From Nocardia cyriacigeorgica (GTDB lineage: Bacteria > Actinomycetota > Actinomycetes > Mycobacteriales > Mycobacteriaceae), in contig NZ_JAAGUY010000003.1 in NCBI RefSeq assembly GCF_010868145.1, positions 62,001 through 126,000 of the forward strand: a stretch of 64,000 nucleotides of DNA. The letters are read 5' to 3'. Made by a program: the position numbers and the translations under genes. Below the pieces are notes generated by a model that was not told the DNA's origin, did not search any database, and worked only from the letters and a program-made list of their open reading frames with translations. How positions within the stretch are numbered: position 1 is the stretch's first letter; every line of letters starts with the position of its first letter. Positions 54,065-62,302 of the stretch are shown one piece after another.

Positions 54065-54679
54065 ATGCCCAAGGGAGTGCCGGAGACCGTTCCGGACGAC
54101 GGTCTGACGACGCGGCAGCGCCGCAATCGGCCGGTCCTCGCCGTGCATACCGGACCCGGAAAGGGTAAGTCCACCGCGGCGTTCGGGATGGCGCTACGGG
54201 CGTGGAATCAGGGCTTCGACGTTGCCGTGTTCCAGTTCGTGAAAAGCGCCAAATGGAAGGTGGGTGAGGAAGCGGCCTTCCGCACGCTGGGCCGCCTCCA
54301 CGAGGAAACCGGTGCGGGCGGTGCCGTCGAATGGCACAAGATGGGCGAAGGCTGGTCCTGGACCCGTAAACACGGCACCGAAGAAGACCACGCCGCCGCC
54401 GCGCTGGCCGGTTGGCAGGAGATCGCCCGGCGCCTGGCCGCCGAACAGCATCGCTTCTACGTGCTGGACGAGTTCACCTACCCGCTGAAGTGGGGCTGGG
54501 TGGATGTGGACGAGGTCGTGCGGACTCTGGTCGAGCGCCCCGGCAATCAGCACGTTGTCATCACCGGCCGCGACGCCCCGCAGGCTCTCATCGAGGCCGC
54601 CGACCTGGTCACCGAAATGACCAAGATCAAGCACCCGATGGATGCCGGGCGCAAGGGGCAGCGCGGGATCGAATGGTGA
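54065..54679 (+). CDS. cobO: Cob(I)yrinic acid a,c-diamide adenosyltransferase
   Basis: The 204-residue CobA/CobO-type enzyme attaches the 5'-deoxyadenosyl group to Co(I) corrinoids. The P-loop VHTGPGKGKSTAAFGMALRAW, FQFVKSAKWKVGEE, KMGEGWSW and YVLDEFTYPLKWGWVD segments are characteristic. The ATG at 54065 has GCGAGGAG upstream; the frame is open before it, but those residues do not match the family. It follows the chelatase gene after 297 bp that contain no recognisable gene. Confidence 0.95.
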   Translation: MPKGVPETVPDDGLTTRQRRNRPVLAVHTGPGKGKSTAAFGMALRAWNQGFDVAVFQFVKSAKWKVGEEAAFRTLGRLHEETGAGGAVEWHKMGEGWSWTRKHGTEEDHAAAALAGWQEIARRLAAEQHRFYVLDEFTYPLKWGWVDVDEVVRTLVERPGNQHVVITGRDAPQALIEAADLVTEMTKIKHPMDAGRKGQRGIEW

Positions 54680-54850
54680 GCGGCGCCGGGTCCTGGGCGG
54701 GCGTGCAAGCCGCGCCCGGGCCGGCATGGGCGCGCCCGCTGTGATCGCCGCCGCTGTGGGACGCCGGACGAGGTCGCTCGCCGACGCGTCCCTGCCGTTC
54801 GTATGGCCGGAGGGTGCCCGTGCGGTCCGGTGTGCGCGCAGGTGGCAGCG

Positions 54851-56434
54851 ATGAGCGTGCCCGCGGTCGTGATCGCTGCACCCGCGTCCGGGAGCGGGAA
54901 GACAACGGTGGCGACGGGACTGGTCGGGGCCTTGCGGCGGGCCGGTCACCGAGTGGCGCCGTTCAAAGTGGGGCCGGACTACATCGACCCCGGGTATCAC
55001 GGATTGGCGGCAGGTAGGCCCGGCCGCAATCTGGACCCGGTGCTGTGCGGTGTCGACCGGGTGGTGCCGCTGTACCGGCACGGCGCCGCAGGCTGCGACC
55101 TCGCGGTCGTCGAGGGCGTGATGGGGCTGTTCGACGGCCGTATCGATGCCGACGACGCCCACCCGGTTGCCGAGGGCTCGACCGCGCAAGTTGCCGGCCT
55201 GCTCGGTGCGCCCGTCGTACTGGTGGTCGACGCCAGGGGCCACAGCCAGAGCTTGGCGGCCCTGCTGCACGGGTTCGCCACCTATGACAGCTCCATCCGG
55301 TTGGGTGGGGTGATTCTCAACCGCGTCGGCAGCGAACGTCATGAGCAAGTGCTGCGCTCCGCCTGCGACCGCGTCGGCCTGCCGGTGCTCGGCTGTCTGC
55401 CGCGCATGCCAGAACTCGAGGTCCCGTCCCGCCACCTCGGCCTGATCCCCGCGGTCGAGCACGGAGCCGCGGCCACCGCTGCCGTCGCGGCCATGACGGA
55501 TCTGGTCGCGGCTCACGTCGACCTGCGCGCGATCGCATCCCTGGCCGCGTCCGCGACGAACGGCCCGGACTGGAGCCCGGAATCGGCGCTCTACGCTCCG
55601 GAGTCATCGGCGGCCGGCCGCGAGTTCGACCTCGCCGGAGCGAGTGAACCCCGCAGCGGTGCCGACTCCGCGGACACCGGCTCTGGTGCCGAAGGTCGGT
55701 CGACTCGTGGTGGCGCGGTGCGCGATACGGGCGCGGACCGACAACTCGCGGGATCGCCGGATGCGGCCATCGGCATCGCGAACTCCGGCGGCCACGAGCG
55801 CGCGACCGGTGCAGCGCCATTGATCGCAATGGCCGGGGGAGCGGCGTTCACGTTCGGATACGCCGAGCATCGGGAGTTGCTCATCGCGGCTGGAGCGCGA
55901 GTCGCGGTGTTCGACCCGTTGTACGACGAATTGCCCACAGGCACAGCGGGTCTGGTATTGCCCGGTGGATTTCCGGAGGAACACGCCGCCGACCTGGCCG
56001 CCAACACCCCGCTGCTGGCTGAGGTAGCGTCAGCAGCCCGGCGGGGGATGCCGATCCATGCCGAATGCGCGGGCCTGCTGTACCTCACCCGATCGCTCGA
56101 CGGTCACCCCATGGCCGGAGTCCTCGACGCGACAGCCGAATTCGGCCCACGCCTGACCCTCGGCTACCGCGACGCGGTCGCCCTGGTCGACTCACCGCTG
56201 TGGCGGGTGGGGGAGCGGGTGCGCGGCCACGAATTCCACCGGACTCGACTGACCAGCACCGGCACCGAACCCGCCTGGGGCTGGCACACCGCCGGGGAAC
56301 GCCTCCGCGAAGGAGCCGTCATCCACCGAGTCCACGCCTCCTACCTGCATACCCATCCCGCCGGAAACCCCGAATCGGTGGGCCGCTTCGTCAGCGCCGC
56401 CACGGACTTCATCCGCACCGATGCCGCCGACTGA
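54851..56434 (+). CDS. cobB: Cobyrinate/hydrogenobyrinate a,c-diamide synthase
   Basis: The 527-residue glutamine amidotransferase amidates the a and c carboxylates of the corrin ring. The N-terminal ATP-dependent domain starts with IAAPASGSGKTTVA and contains the KVGPDYIDPGYH and GVMGLFDG segments. The C-terminal glutaminase domain has Cys in HAECAGLLYL and a YLHTH histidine region. A hydrophilic, Ala/Gly/Ser-rich insert of about 85 residues (about 235-319) separates the domains and makes the protein longer than the usual 450. The ATG at 54851 matches the family start. Confidence 0.94.
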   Translation: MSVPAVVIAAPASGSGKTTVATGLVGALRRAGHRVAPFKVGPDYIDPGYHGLAAGRPGRNLDPVLCGVDRVVPLYRHGAAGCDLAVVEGVMGLFDGRIDADDAHPVAEGSTAQVAGLLGAPVVLVVDARGHSQSLAALLHGFATYDSSIRLGGVILNRVGSERHEQVLRSACDRVGLPVLGCLPRMPELEVPSRHLGLIPAVEHGAAATAAVAAMTDLVAAHVDLRAIASLAASATNGPDWSPESALYAPESSAAGREFDLAGASEPRSGADSADTGSGAEGRSTRGGAVRDTGADRQLAGSPDAAIGIANSGGHERATGAAPLIAMAGGAAFTFGYAEHRELLIAAGARVAVFDPLYDELPTGTAGLVLPGGFPEEHAADLAANTPLLAEVASAARRGMPIHAECAGLLYLTRSLDGHPMAGVLDATAEFGPRLTLGYRDAVALVDSPLWRVGERVRGHEFHRTRLTSTGTEPAWGWHTAGERLREGAVIHRVHASYLHTHPAGNPESVGRFVSAATDFIRTDAAD

Positions 56435-56852
56435 GCCGCTGGAAGGGGCGGGCGACTGTGCCCAACCGATGTCCAGACCCGAGCTGGCCGTCGGGCTAGG
56501 TCTGCGCCCGGGGACAACAGCCGAGCTGATCGTTGCCGCAGTGCGCGCCGTGGTCGGCGCGCACTCGATCGCGTGTATCGCCACTGTCGACCGCCGCGCT
56601 GGTGAACCCGGTCTTCGCTGCGCAGCCGACGAGCTCGGTGTACCGGTGTATTCGTTCACCACCACCGAACTTGCCGCCGTGCAGGTGCCCAACCCGTCGG
56701 TGTACGCGACAACCGCACTAGGTATCCCGGGCGTGGCCGAAGCCGCGGCGTTGCTGGCAGGGGCGGGACACCTGGTGATTCCCAGGCAGATTGCCCATGG
56801 AGTAGTTGTCGCCGCAGCCTCCGACCGATCGAGACCGTCCGGACGCCGCTGA
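56421..56852 (+). CDS. Cobalamin biosynthesis protein CobE / CbiG C-terminal domain
   Basis: The 143-residue protein is a stand-alone CbiG_C/CobE domain: ELAVGLGLRPGTTAELIVAAVRAVV, IACIATVDRRAGEPGLRCAADELGVPVYSF and VYATTALGIPGVAEAAAL. In corrin synthesis CbiG cleaves the delta-lactone of cobalt-precorrin-5A; the isolated C-domain in aerobic organisms (CobE) is required but its role is unclear. The ATG at 56421 overlaps cobB by 14 bp, and an ATG at 56469 is an alternative. GACGCCG (56842-56848) and CGGCGTC (56873-56879) form a weak hairpin at its end. Confidence 0.88.
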   Translation: MPPTEPLEGAGDCAQPMSRPELAVGLGLRPGTTAELIVAAVRAVVGAHSIACIATVDRRAGEPGLRCAADELGVPVYSFTTTELAAVQVPNPSVYATTALGIPGVAEAAALLAGAGHLVIPRQIAHGVVVAAASDRSRPSGRR

Positions 56853-57033
56853 GGTTCTGGATGCCCGCCGGACGGCGTCGTCTCCAGTTGAACGTCGGCG
56901 GAACGATTCGACTTGGCTGAGCCGTGTCAGTGCAGCTGCTATGTCCATCGACCGGGCTACATGAGTCCGCGACCGGTACTGTCGCACTACAGAGGCGTTT
57001 CCGCAGTTCGACCGTGAATCGTGGGGTGGGTCG

Positions 57034-58329
57034 ATGGTCAGAGGGCGAGCATGGACGGGGTTCGAGGCGGCCGCGCTCCAGGAGGCGATGCGTCGATCGG
57101 TGCGGGACTTCGCCGGCTTGCTGGGTGTGGAGACCACGACCGTCAACAACTGGCGGGTTGGACTCAGCACGGTCACACCGCGATCTAGCACGCAGTCGAT
57201 CCTGGATACGACGTTCGCGCTGCGGACGACACCTCAGGACCGCGAGCGCTTCGAACAGATAGTCGCGGAGGGTGAAGCAGCATGGCAGCGGCGCAACCGG
57301 CCGCAACAAAGCCCCCTGATAGACCGCGCGCCTTCGGATGTCGAGTGCGACGACCGCGATGAGCTACTGACCGTGCTCAACCGCTTGCACAAGCTCAGCC
57401 GATCGGTCGACCCGGACCTCATCGACCAGATGCAGGCCGGCACGCTGCGTGCGATCGGAGACTACGAGACATCTGAACCTGCCGAGTTCGTCCCGTGGCT
57501 CCGCAAGCAGCGGGTGTGGCTCGAGTCGTTGATCGACGAGTGTGGGGAGCCGCGCCAACGCGTCCGACTATTCGAGATCGCCGGCCAGACGTCGGGACTG
57601 CTCGGCTACATCGCGGTCGGCTGTGGGAGCTTCGCTGTGGCCAGGGCGTACTGCCTGGAGGCCTACCAGCTGAGTCGCTACGCCGCCGATTCCAACCTGA
57701 TCGCGTGGGCTCGCGGCATGCAAAGTTTCTGCGAGTACTACGCAGGACGATATGGAGATGCCCTCCGATTCGCGGAGGCAGGCTTCACCGAAGCGGCGGG
57801 CGGCCGGCAGAGCATCCGCCTCGCTGTCAACGGCATTGCGCGAGCGAAAGGGAAGCTCGGCGACGCCGACGGAGTCCGCCGTGCCGTCGACTCCGCATAC
57901 CAGTTGCAGTCGGACACAGAGCAGCCGAAATGCGTTCCGTCCAGCATCTCGCTCGACTGCTACAACGCTGCCCAGATCGCGGGCAATGCCGCCACCGCGT
58001 TCCTGTCTTTGGCGATGCCGATCGAGGTCGAGCGTTTCGGACGGATCGCGTTGGCCGAGATGACCGCTGAACAGTCGCCGTGGGGACGGGCTCTTGTCCA
58101 GGTCGACATGGCGCGCGCGCACGTGATGAGCGACGAAGGAGACTTCGATGCCGCGATCGGCACTATGCGGAAAGCTCTCGACCGACCGGGGGGACGGTTT
58201 ATGACGCCCATTCACGCTCGTGGCACCGAGTTCGTACACGATGCGGCTGCTCGGTGGGGTGATTCGCCGCAACTGTGCGAGATTCGCGAAGTTCTCGCCG
58301 AAGCGGCAGGTGCCGGCCGACGTGAGTGA
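57034..58329 (+). CDS. Helix-turn-helix regulator with TPR-like C-terminal domain
   Basis: The 431-residue protein starts with an XRE-like helix-turn-helix (about 10-45; DFAGLLGVETTTVNNWRVG) and continues with a long helical region (about 100-425) containing repeated TPR-like pairs such as YCLEAYQLSRYAADSNLIAWARG and FEIAGQTSGLLGYIAVGCG. Such proteins are numerous in Streptomyces and Nocardia and may sense peptides or phosphorylated partners. The ATG at 57034 opens it. The stop overlaps the RNA-ligase-like gene by 8 bp, so they are coupled and probably work together. Confidence 0.85.
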   Translation: MVRGRAWTGFEAAALQEAMRRSVRDFAGLLGVETTTVNNWRVGLSTVTPRSSTQSILDTTFALRTTPQDRERFEQIVAEGEAAWQRRNRPQQSPLIDRAPSDVECDDRDELLTVLNRLHKLSRSVDPDLIDQMQAGTLRAIGDYETSEPAEFVPWLRKQRVWLESLIDECGEPRQRVRLFEIAGQTSGLLGYIAVGCGSFAVARAYCLEAYQLSRYAADSNLIAWARGMQSFCEYYAGRYGDALRFAEAGFTEAAGGRQSIRLAVNGIARAKGKLGDADGVRRAVDSAYQLQSDTEQPKCVPSSISLDCYNAAQIAGNAATAFLSLAMPIEVERFGRIALAEMTAEQSPWGRALVQVDMARAHVMSDEGDFDAAIGTMRKALDRPGGRFMTPIHARGTEFVHDAAARWGDSPQLCEIREVLAEAAGAGRRE

Positions 58330-58924
58330 GCTGCGACTGCGTGACGGGCAGGACGGCCCGCTCGGCCACTACTGGTTCCTCACCTTCGAGCACGCACGCA
58401 GTCTGCACACCGCAACGACGCACTGTCAGACCACCCTCGATGGGAAGCACTTCGCGGCGACACCGATCGAGGGCCTGCACCTCACTCTGGACCGAATCGC
58501 TCGCGATGGCGGAACGAGCGTCGCGCAGCGCGCCCGTATTGTCGCGGCTGCCGAGAGGGCTTGTGCGGATCAGGGGCCCTTCACTCTGACGATCGAGCGG
58601 CTGGTGAATATTCGTGCTGCAATCGGGTTCATCGTTGCACCCACAAACCGAGTAGGTGAGCTTCGCGACGGTCTCCGTGCCGCAACGATGTCCGTACTTC
58701 CTGATGCGCCCGTCAAAGACTCCGCAACTGCGCCGCACGTCACCATCGCCTACCCGATTTACGAGGGCTTGAACGCTGAAGCCGTAGCCGCGGTTGCCGC
58801 AATCGACCCCGACGTGGACCGTGTGAATGTGACTGTCTCGGAAGTTGAAATGGTGGCACTCGAGCGACGCGGGCACGGGTATCGGTGGGAGACGATTGCC
58901 CGTATCCCACTCACTGGCATCTAG
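58322..58924 (+). CDS. 2'-5' RNA ligase family protein
   Basis: The 200-residue protein is a 2H-phosphoesterase. Both catalytic HxTx motifs are present: H53-LTL and H139-VTI. Proteins of this fold ligate tRNA halves or hydrolyse cyclic phosphodiesters; the in vivo role in actinobacteria is unknown. The GTG at 58322 overlaps the upstream regulator stop by 8 bp (GTGAGTGA). A longer frame starting at ATG 58220 overlaps the regulator by 110 bp. The pairing with an XRE/TPR regulator recurs in actinobacteria as I remember it. Confidence 0.85.
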   Translation: MSELRLRDGQDGPLGHYWFLTFEHARSLHTATTHCQTTLDGKHFAATPIEGLHLTLDRIARDGGTSVAQRARIVAAAERACADQGPFTLTIERLVNIRAAIGFIVAPTNRVGELRDGLRAATMSVLPDAPVKDSATAPHVTIAYPIYEGLNAEAVAAVAAIDPDVDRVNVTVSEVEMVALERRGHGYRWETIARIPLTGI

Positions 58925-59144
58925 CGTCTGGGCGATCCGCAGCGCGAACAGTACGCCAACACCACCCCAACGCCACGCGGTTCCGGCCGGTACCCACTCC
59001 ACGACACAGTTGAAGCGGCAGCCGGTAGCGGGTGGCGCCGCAGTCCACAGGACGGCGCACCGCCCCGTCGAGGCGGCGGGTCGGTGGCGAAAGCCCCGCT
59101 GCCGGGTGCTCTCAACCGAGGACTCGTCAGGGAGTGATCACGAA

Positions 59145-59435
59145 ATGTTCGCGCTCGGCTGGATACACCCGTCCTCACCGACCCCGGAGTGGGATACCGC
59201 GCAGATTCGCCGACTCGCACGGCGCCTGGGGTATTCGTTGCGGTGGGCCGACTCGGCGTTTCTGGGATTGGCCGAGCAGGTCGAATCCTCTGGTGCCGAC
59301 GTCGTGTTGGTGCCATCCACTGGACACTTGGATGCGATCACCTTGGATCGCGTTCTGGCGGTAGCCGATGTCGAATGCGCCGCGCCACGTGCTTCGTTCG
59401 CGCGTTGGACTCTGATCGGAGGTGTGCGCCGGTGA
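59145..59435 (+). CDS. Hypothetical protein (96 aa), Nocardia-type
   Basis: The 96-residue protein has the pattern LARRLGYSLRWADSAFLGLAEQVESSGADVVLVPSTGHLDAITLDRVLAVADVECAAPRASFARW, which resembles the small alpha/beta proteins common in Nocardia genomes whose core recalls the N-terminal domain of serine recombinases (ADVVLV and LDAITLDR). The catalytic serine is not in the expected place, so I assign no function. The ATG at 59145 follows GGGAG. The stop overlaps the next tiny gene. A damaged copy lies at 61634-61771. Confidence 0.65.
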   Translation: MFALGWIHPSSPTPEWDTAQIRRLARRLGYSLRWADSAFLGLAEQVESSGADVVLVPSTGHLDAITLDRVLAVADVECAAPRASFARWTLIGGVRR

Positions 59436-59536
59436 CGGCTACGCATCTGGGCTTGGCGATCGCGATCGGTCTGCCGATGGCGGTCGTGGTGGTGGTGATC
59501 TGCTGGCCGAGCGATTACGACGATCCGCGACACTGA
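59432..59536 (+). CDS. 34-residue single-span membrane peptide
   Basis: A GTG at 59432 overlaps the preceding stop (GTGA) and opens a 34-residue frame. It has one strongly hydrophobic helix (LGLAIAIGLPMAVVVVVICW) followed by a short acidic tail (PSDYDDPRH). No upstream ribosome-binding site is needed if it is translated by coupling. Its function is unknown. The tight overlap and clean membrane helix make it more credible than a random frame of this size. Confidence 0.5.
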   Translation: MTATHLGLAIAIGLPMAVVVVVICWPSDYDDPRH

Positions 59537-59567
59537 CCGTCGAGGGTGGTGAGGTACCGGCGCTCCG

Positions 59568-60020
59568 CTACTGGGATTCCCCATCCTGAATCGGCAGGTG
59601 AAAAGCGGTGAACGATGGGGTGAGTGGGGTGAGTGCGCGGAAGTCGCGTTCGTCGAGTGTCGCTATCGCGTTCGTCAGATAGCGTTCGGCAAGAACGACG
59701 TTCACGGCGTCGGCCAGGTCGAGCCGTAATCCACCGAACTGTCCGATCAACTGCTGCGCGACCCGCAGATCGTGGTGATCGATGGGCGGCACGAGGATCG
59801 CCCCTTCTTCGGCCGAGGTGAGCAAGTCATCCAGGACGAGGTCGGCGACGCGCCGATCCTTCCCGAAGCGGGCTACCAGCAAGTGGTCGACCTCGTCCAG
59901 GACGAGCGGAGAGACGACGGCGACCGACGTTGCGAGCAGATTCCGGATTCTCTCTTTCTGCGGCGCCGCATTGTCATACGCAGCGATGAGCGCGGAGGTG
60001 TCGGCGATGAAGAAGCTCAC
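59568..60020 (-). CDS. vapC: PIN-domain toxin VapC
   Basis: The 150-residue PIN ribonuclease has the acidic active-site residues in the expected order: Asp7 in FIADTSALI, a Glu in VLDEVDHL, an Asp in LDLADAVNV and the C-terminal IATLDERDF. VapC toxins cleave specific tRNAs or rRNA. The GTG at 60020 overlaps the antitoxin stop (GTGA). The genome position is accessory, next to other small genes. Confidence 0.9.
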   Translation of the reverse strand: MSFFIADTSALIAAYDNAAPQKERIRNLLATSVAVVSPLVLDEVDHLLVARFGKDRRVADLVLDDLLTSAEEGAILVPPIDHHDLRVAQQLIGQFGGLRLDLADAVNVVLAERYLTNAIATLDERDFRALTPLTPSFTAFHLPIQDGESQ

Positions 60021-60247
60021 CGCTCGTAAGCCGAGCGGAGGTGTTCATCGGCGTCGGCGGCAAACTGCGGATCACCGGAGTCGAACGATGGCCACTCCCG
60101 GGTCCTCGGCGCCCGCGGAGTTCGTAGCAGGACCAGGTCCACGCCTTCCCTGATGAGATCGGCTTCGGAACGACCAGCAGCCTCCGCGGCTTGCTTGAGA
60201 CGCGCGGTTTGTTCCTGATCGAGGTACACGCTGGTCTTTACCCTCAT
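60017..60247 (-). CDS. vapB: Ribbon-helix-helix antitoxin VapB
   Basis: The 76-residue protein has a CopG/RHH DNA-binding N-terminus (KTSVYLDQEQTARLKQAAEAAGRSEADLIREGVDLVL) and a flexible acidic, proline-containing C-terminal tail (about 42-76) that should bind and block VapC. The RHH dimer normally represses its own promoter; the 180 bp upstream contain a TATGGTAAC stretch, but no clear palindrome was found. The stop overlaps vapC by 4 bp. Confidence 0.88.
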   Translation of the reverse strand: MRVKTSVYLDQEQTARLKQAAEAAGRSEADLIREGVDLVLLRTPRAPRTREWPSFDSGDPQFAADADEHLRSAYER

Positions 60248-60436
60248 GAACGTATGGTAACACGTAGGGCATGTCGCGGCGGTCAGCTAGACGTCGGAAA
60301 CCGCTGGGTGCAGGAACGTCAGTCGAGCGTGTCCAGCGGTTCGGATTGGCGGGCTCGTTCGTGCCCAACCGCGGACATCCGCGAACGCCCCTTCTCAGCG
60401 ACAGGAACACACAGAACCGCTGAAAGGATGAACGTC

Positions 60437-61537
60437 ATGCGTTACACCGTGCCCACCATCGCGTTGATGATGGCGGCAATCCTGCTCACCGGATGTTCGT
60501 TCGTCGAGCAAGCGCCCGATGAGGCCGAGGGTGACAGCTCGTCCCTGGTGGTCGCGACGCCCGGCGAGGCTCTTCCTGGAGTGGTCGGGCAAGGGCCCGA
60601 TCAAGCAGAGCGTGACAGCTGGTCCCGGGTGATCGAGACGTTCATCGAGGCCGTTCCGGGTGTGGACTACGCCTCACATACGTTCCAGTACAACCCGTAC
60701 GGCCCCAACTCGTACTACACGTCCAAGCTCGTCGTGCGGCTCGAGGACGGCGCCACACCAGACGAGGCCGCGGCTGTCGTGCGTGTCATGGGGTCTCAGC
60801 AACTGCCGCCGCATTATCGAGACCACTCGACCTTGATCCAGATCCGCCGGATGGCCGACTCCTATTTCGGGGGCTGGGCGTTCGGGCGGGACGTGGATGC
60901 GGAGGTGGAAGCGAACGCGGCATACACCTGGACCCGGTTGTCATCGGCCGATACCGGTGCGGAGATTCACTGGTCCACCCACGGCGTGAAGGCCATCGCC
61001 GGCGCGGAGATCAGTGTCCGAGCGGGCTCCGAGACCGAACCCCAGCGTGCCACCGCGGCGATGCGCCGAATCATCCAGGATTTCCCGGAACTGGCATCCA
61101 ACGACTGGACGGTGTCTCCCACTCATAAGGACGGGATTCTCGTGCACTACTCGAAACTGGCACCCAGTCCGATCCACTCGGACCGCAGCCCGCGGTTCCC
61201 CTCCAACAGTGAACTCGAATTGTGGGAGTGGTTCCTGACCGATCAACCCATCCCGTTCTTCGTCGTGGTGTCGGTATTCGACCCGCCCGAATCGACGGGC
61301 CGCGCACTGGGTGTCCTGGTGTACCCACCCGTCGGAGCGGAATTCAGCGCTGCGCAGGCGACGCAACTCGCCGACCGTCATCTTCGCCGCTTATCCCAGC
61401 ACGGTGGCGTAGTCGACTACACGATGAATACGCGCAACGGCCCCGGTTTCGCCGTCCTTGTCGGCGGCTGTCCAGAATCCGGGCGCGAGGTTGCTCCGGA
61501 GGCGGAGCCCTTCGCGCGTCAGTATGAACGCTGCTAG
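60437..61537 (+). CDS. Hypothetical lipoprotein
   Basis: The 366-residue protein begins with a lipoprotein signal peptide ending in the lipobox LLTGC (Cys20). The mature part is soluble and contains two similar parts of about 150 residues each (DYASHTFQYNPYGPNSYYTSKLVVRLEDGATPDEAAAVVRVM, and GAEISVRAGSETEPQRATAAMRRIIQDF), probably alpha/beta folds. A function cannot be assigned. ATG 60437 has AAAGGA at 8 bp; ATG 60428 is also possible. It is a single gene in an accessory region. Confidence 0.78.
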   Translation: MRYTVPTIALMMAAILLTGCSFVEQAPDEAEGDSSSLVVATPGEALPGVVGQGPDQAERDSWSRVIETFIEAVPGVDYASHTFQYNPYGPNSYYTSKLVVRLEDGATPDEAAAVVRVMGSQQLPPHYRDHSTLIQIRRMADSYFGGWAFGRDVDAEVEANAAYTWTRLSSADTGAEIHWSTHGVKAIAGAEISVRAGSETEPQRATAAMRRIIQDFPELASNDWTVSPTHKDGILVHYSKLAPSPIHSDRSPRFPSNSELELWEWFLTDQPIPFFVVVSVFDPPESTGRALGVLVYPPVGAEFSAAQATQLADRHLRRLSQHGGVVDYTMNTRNGPGFAVLVGGCPESGREVAPEAEPFARQYERC

Positions 61538-61633
61538 TGCCGGGCCAGCAACCTGTCGGCCTGCCTGAGGTCTGCGGACACTCGCCCACTTCGCGCTCTT
61601 GTTGTGCGTTGTGAGCACCGCCTGGTCGTATGT

Positions 61634-61771
61634 GCGTTACTCGTTGAGGTGGGCTGACTCGGCGGTTCTGGGGTTGGCCGAGCAGGTTGAATCGTCCGGC
61701 GCCGACGTGGTTCTGGTGTCCTCGACCGCGCAATGGACGCGATCACGTTGAATCGAGTCTTGGCGATGTAA
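61634..61771 (+). pseudogene. Truncated, frameshifted copy of the 96-aa gene at 59145-59435
   Basis: About 138 bp are clearly homologous to 59229-59369: both contain GTGGGC(C/T)GACTCGGCG, TGG(G/C)(G/A)TTGGCCGAGCAGGT and GATCAC(G/C)TTG(A/G)ATCG. In this copy the segment after VLV has a short deletion that shifts the frame, the 5' part is missing, and no start is present. It overlaps the 3' end of the ankyrin gene. It is a remnant of duplication or recombination around the vapBC-lipoprotein segment. Confidence 0.75.
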
Positions 61772-62246
61772 GAAGCCGGAGTATCTCCGCTGTGCCTTCT
61801 GCAGGACGCATCGTGGCAAGCTCACGGGGAGTCTTCCCGCCCCAGCGGCCCGACTGCGGTCCCGCTCGAACATCGACCCGCGCACCGGCCTCCAAGAGGG
61901 CTTGGACGCACTCGGGTGAACCACGGTCTGCTGCCGCGCACAACGGCGGCCACGCAGTCGGCAGATCCGGATTCATGCCATGGTCGAGCAGGAGCCGCAC
62001 TGCCTCGGCATGGCCCTTGTGCGCGGCCCTCGAAAGAGCATGCGACTCCGCTTCGATGCCGTGGGACAGCAGGTAAGCGAGGATTTCGGTTCTGCCCCAC
62101 TCCGCGGCCCAACCGAGAAGAGAGCCAGAGCCTCCCGGTGCAGTGACAGTCGCCAGGTCGACACCAGCATCGTGAGCGCGTCGCACCTCATCGGCGTCGC
62201 CACGAATGACGGCCATGACGAGATCGAACTCTTCTGCACCGCGCAC
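61743..62246 (-). CDS. Ankyrin repeat protein
   Basis: The 167-residue protein consists of about four to five ankyrin repeats: residues such as LGWAAEWGRTEILAYLLSHGIE, ALSRAAHKGHAEAVRLLLDHGMNPD and PLCAAADRGSPECVQALLEAGARVD are typical. It has no signal peptide, so it probably mediates protein-protein contacts in the cytoplasm. The start is a GTG at 62246. The 3' end overlaps the pseudogene remnant. The partner is unknown. Confidence 0.87.
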   Translation of the reverse strand: MRGAEEFDLVMAVIRGDADEVRRAHDAGVDLATVTAPGGSGSLLGWAAEWGRTEILAYLLSHGIEAESHALSRAAHKGHAEAVRLLLDHGMNPDLPTAWPPLCAAADRGSPECVQALLEAGARVDVRAGPQSGRWGGKTPRELATMRPAEGTAEILRLLTSPRLDST

Positions 62247-62302
62247 GAGATCAGTATGCCTTGCCTCGCCTGTCGATCAGCGCATCGTCGTCGCAGGCGC
62301 TA

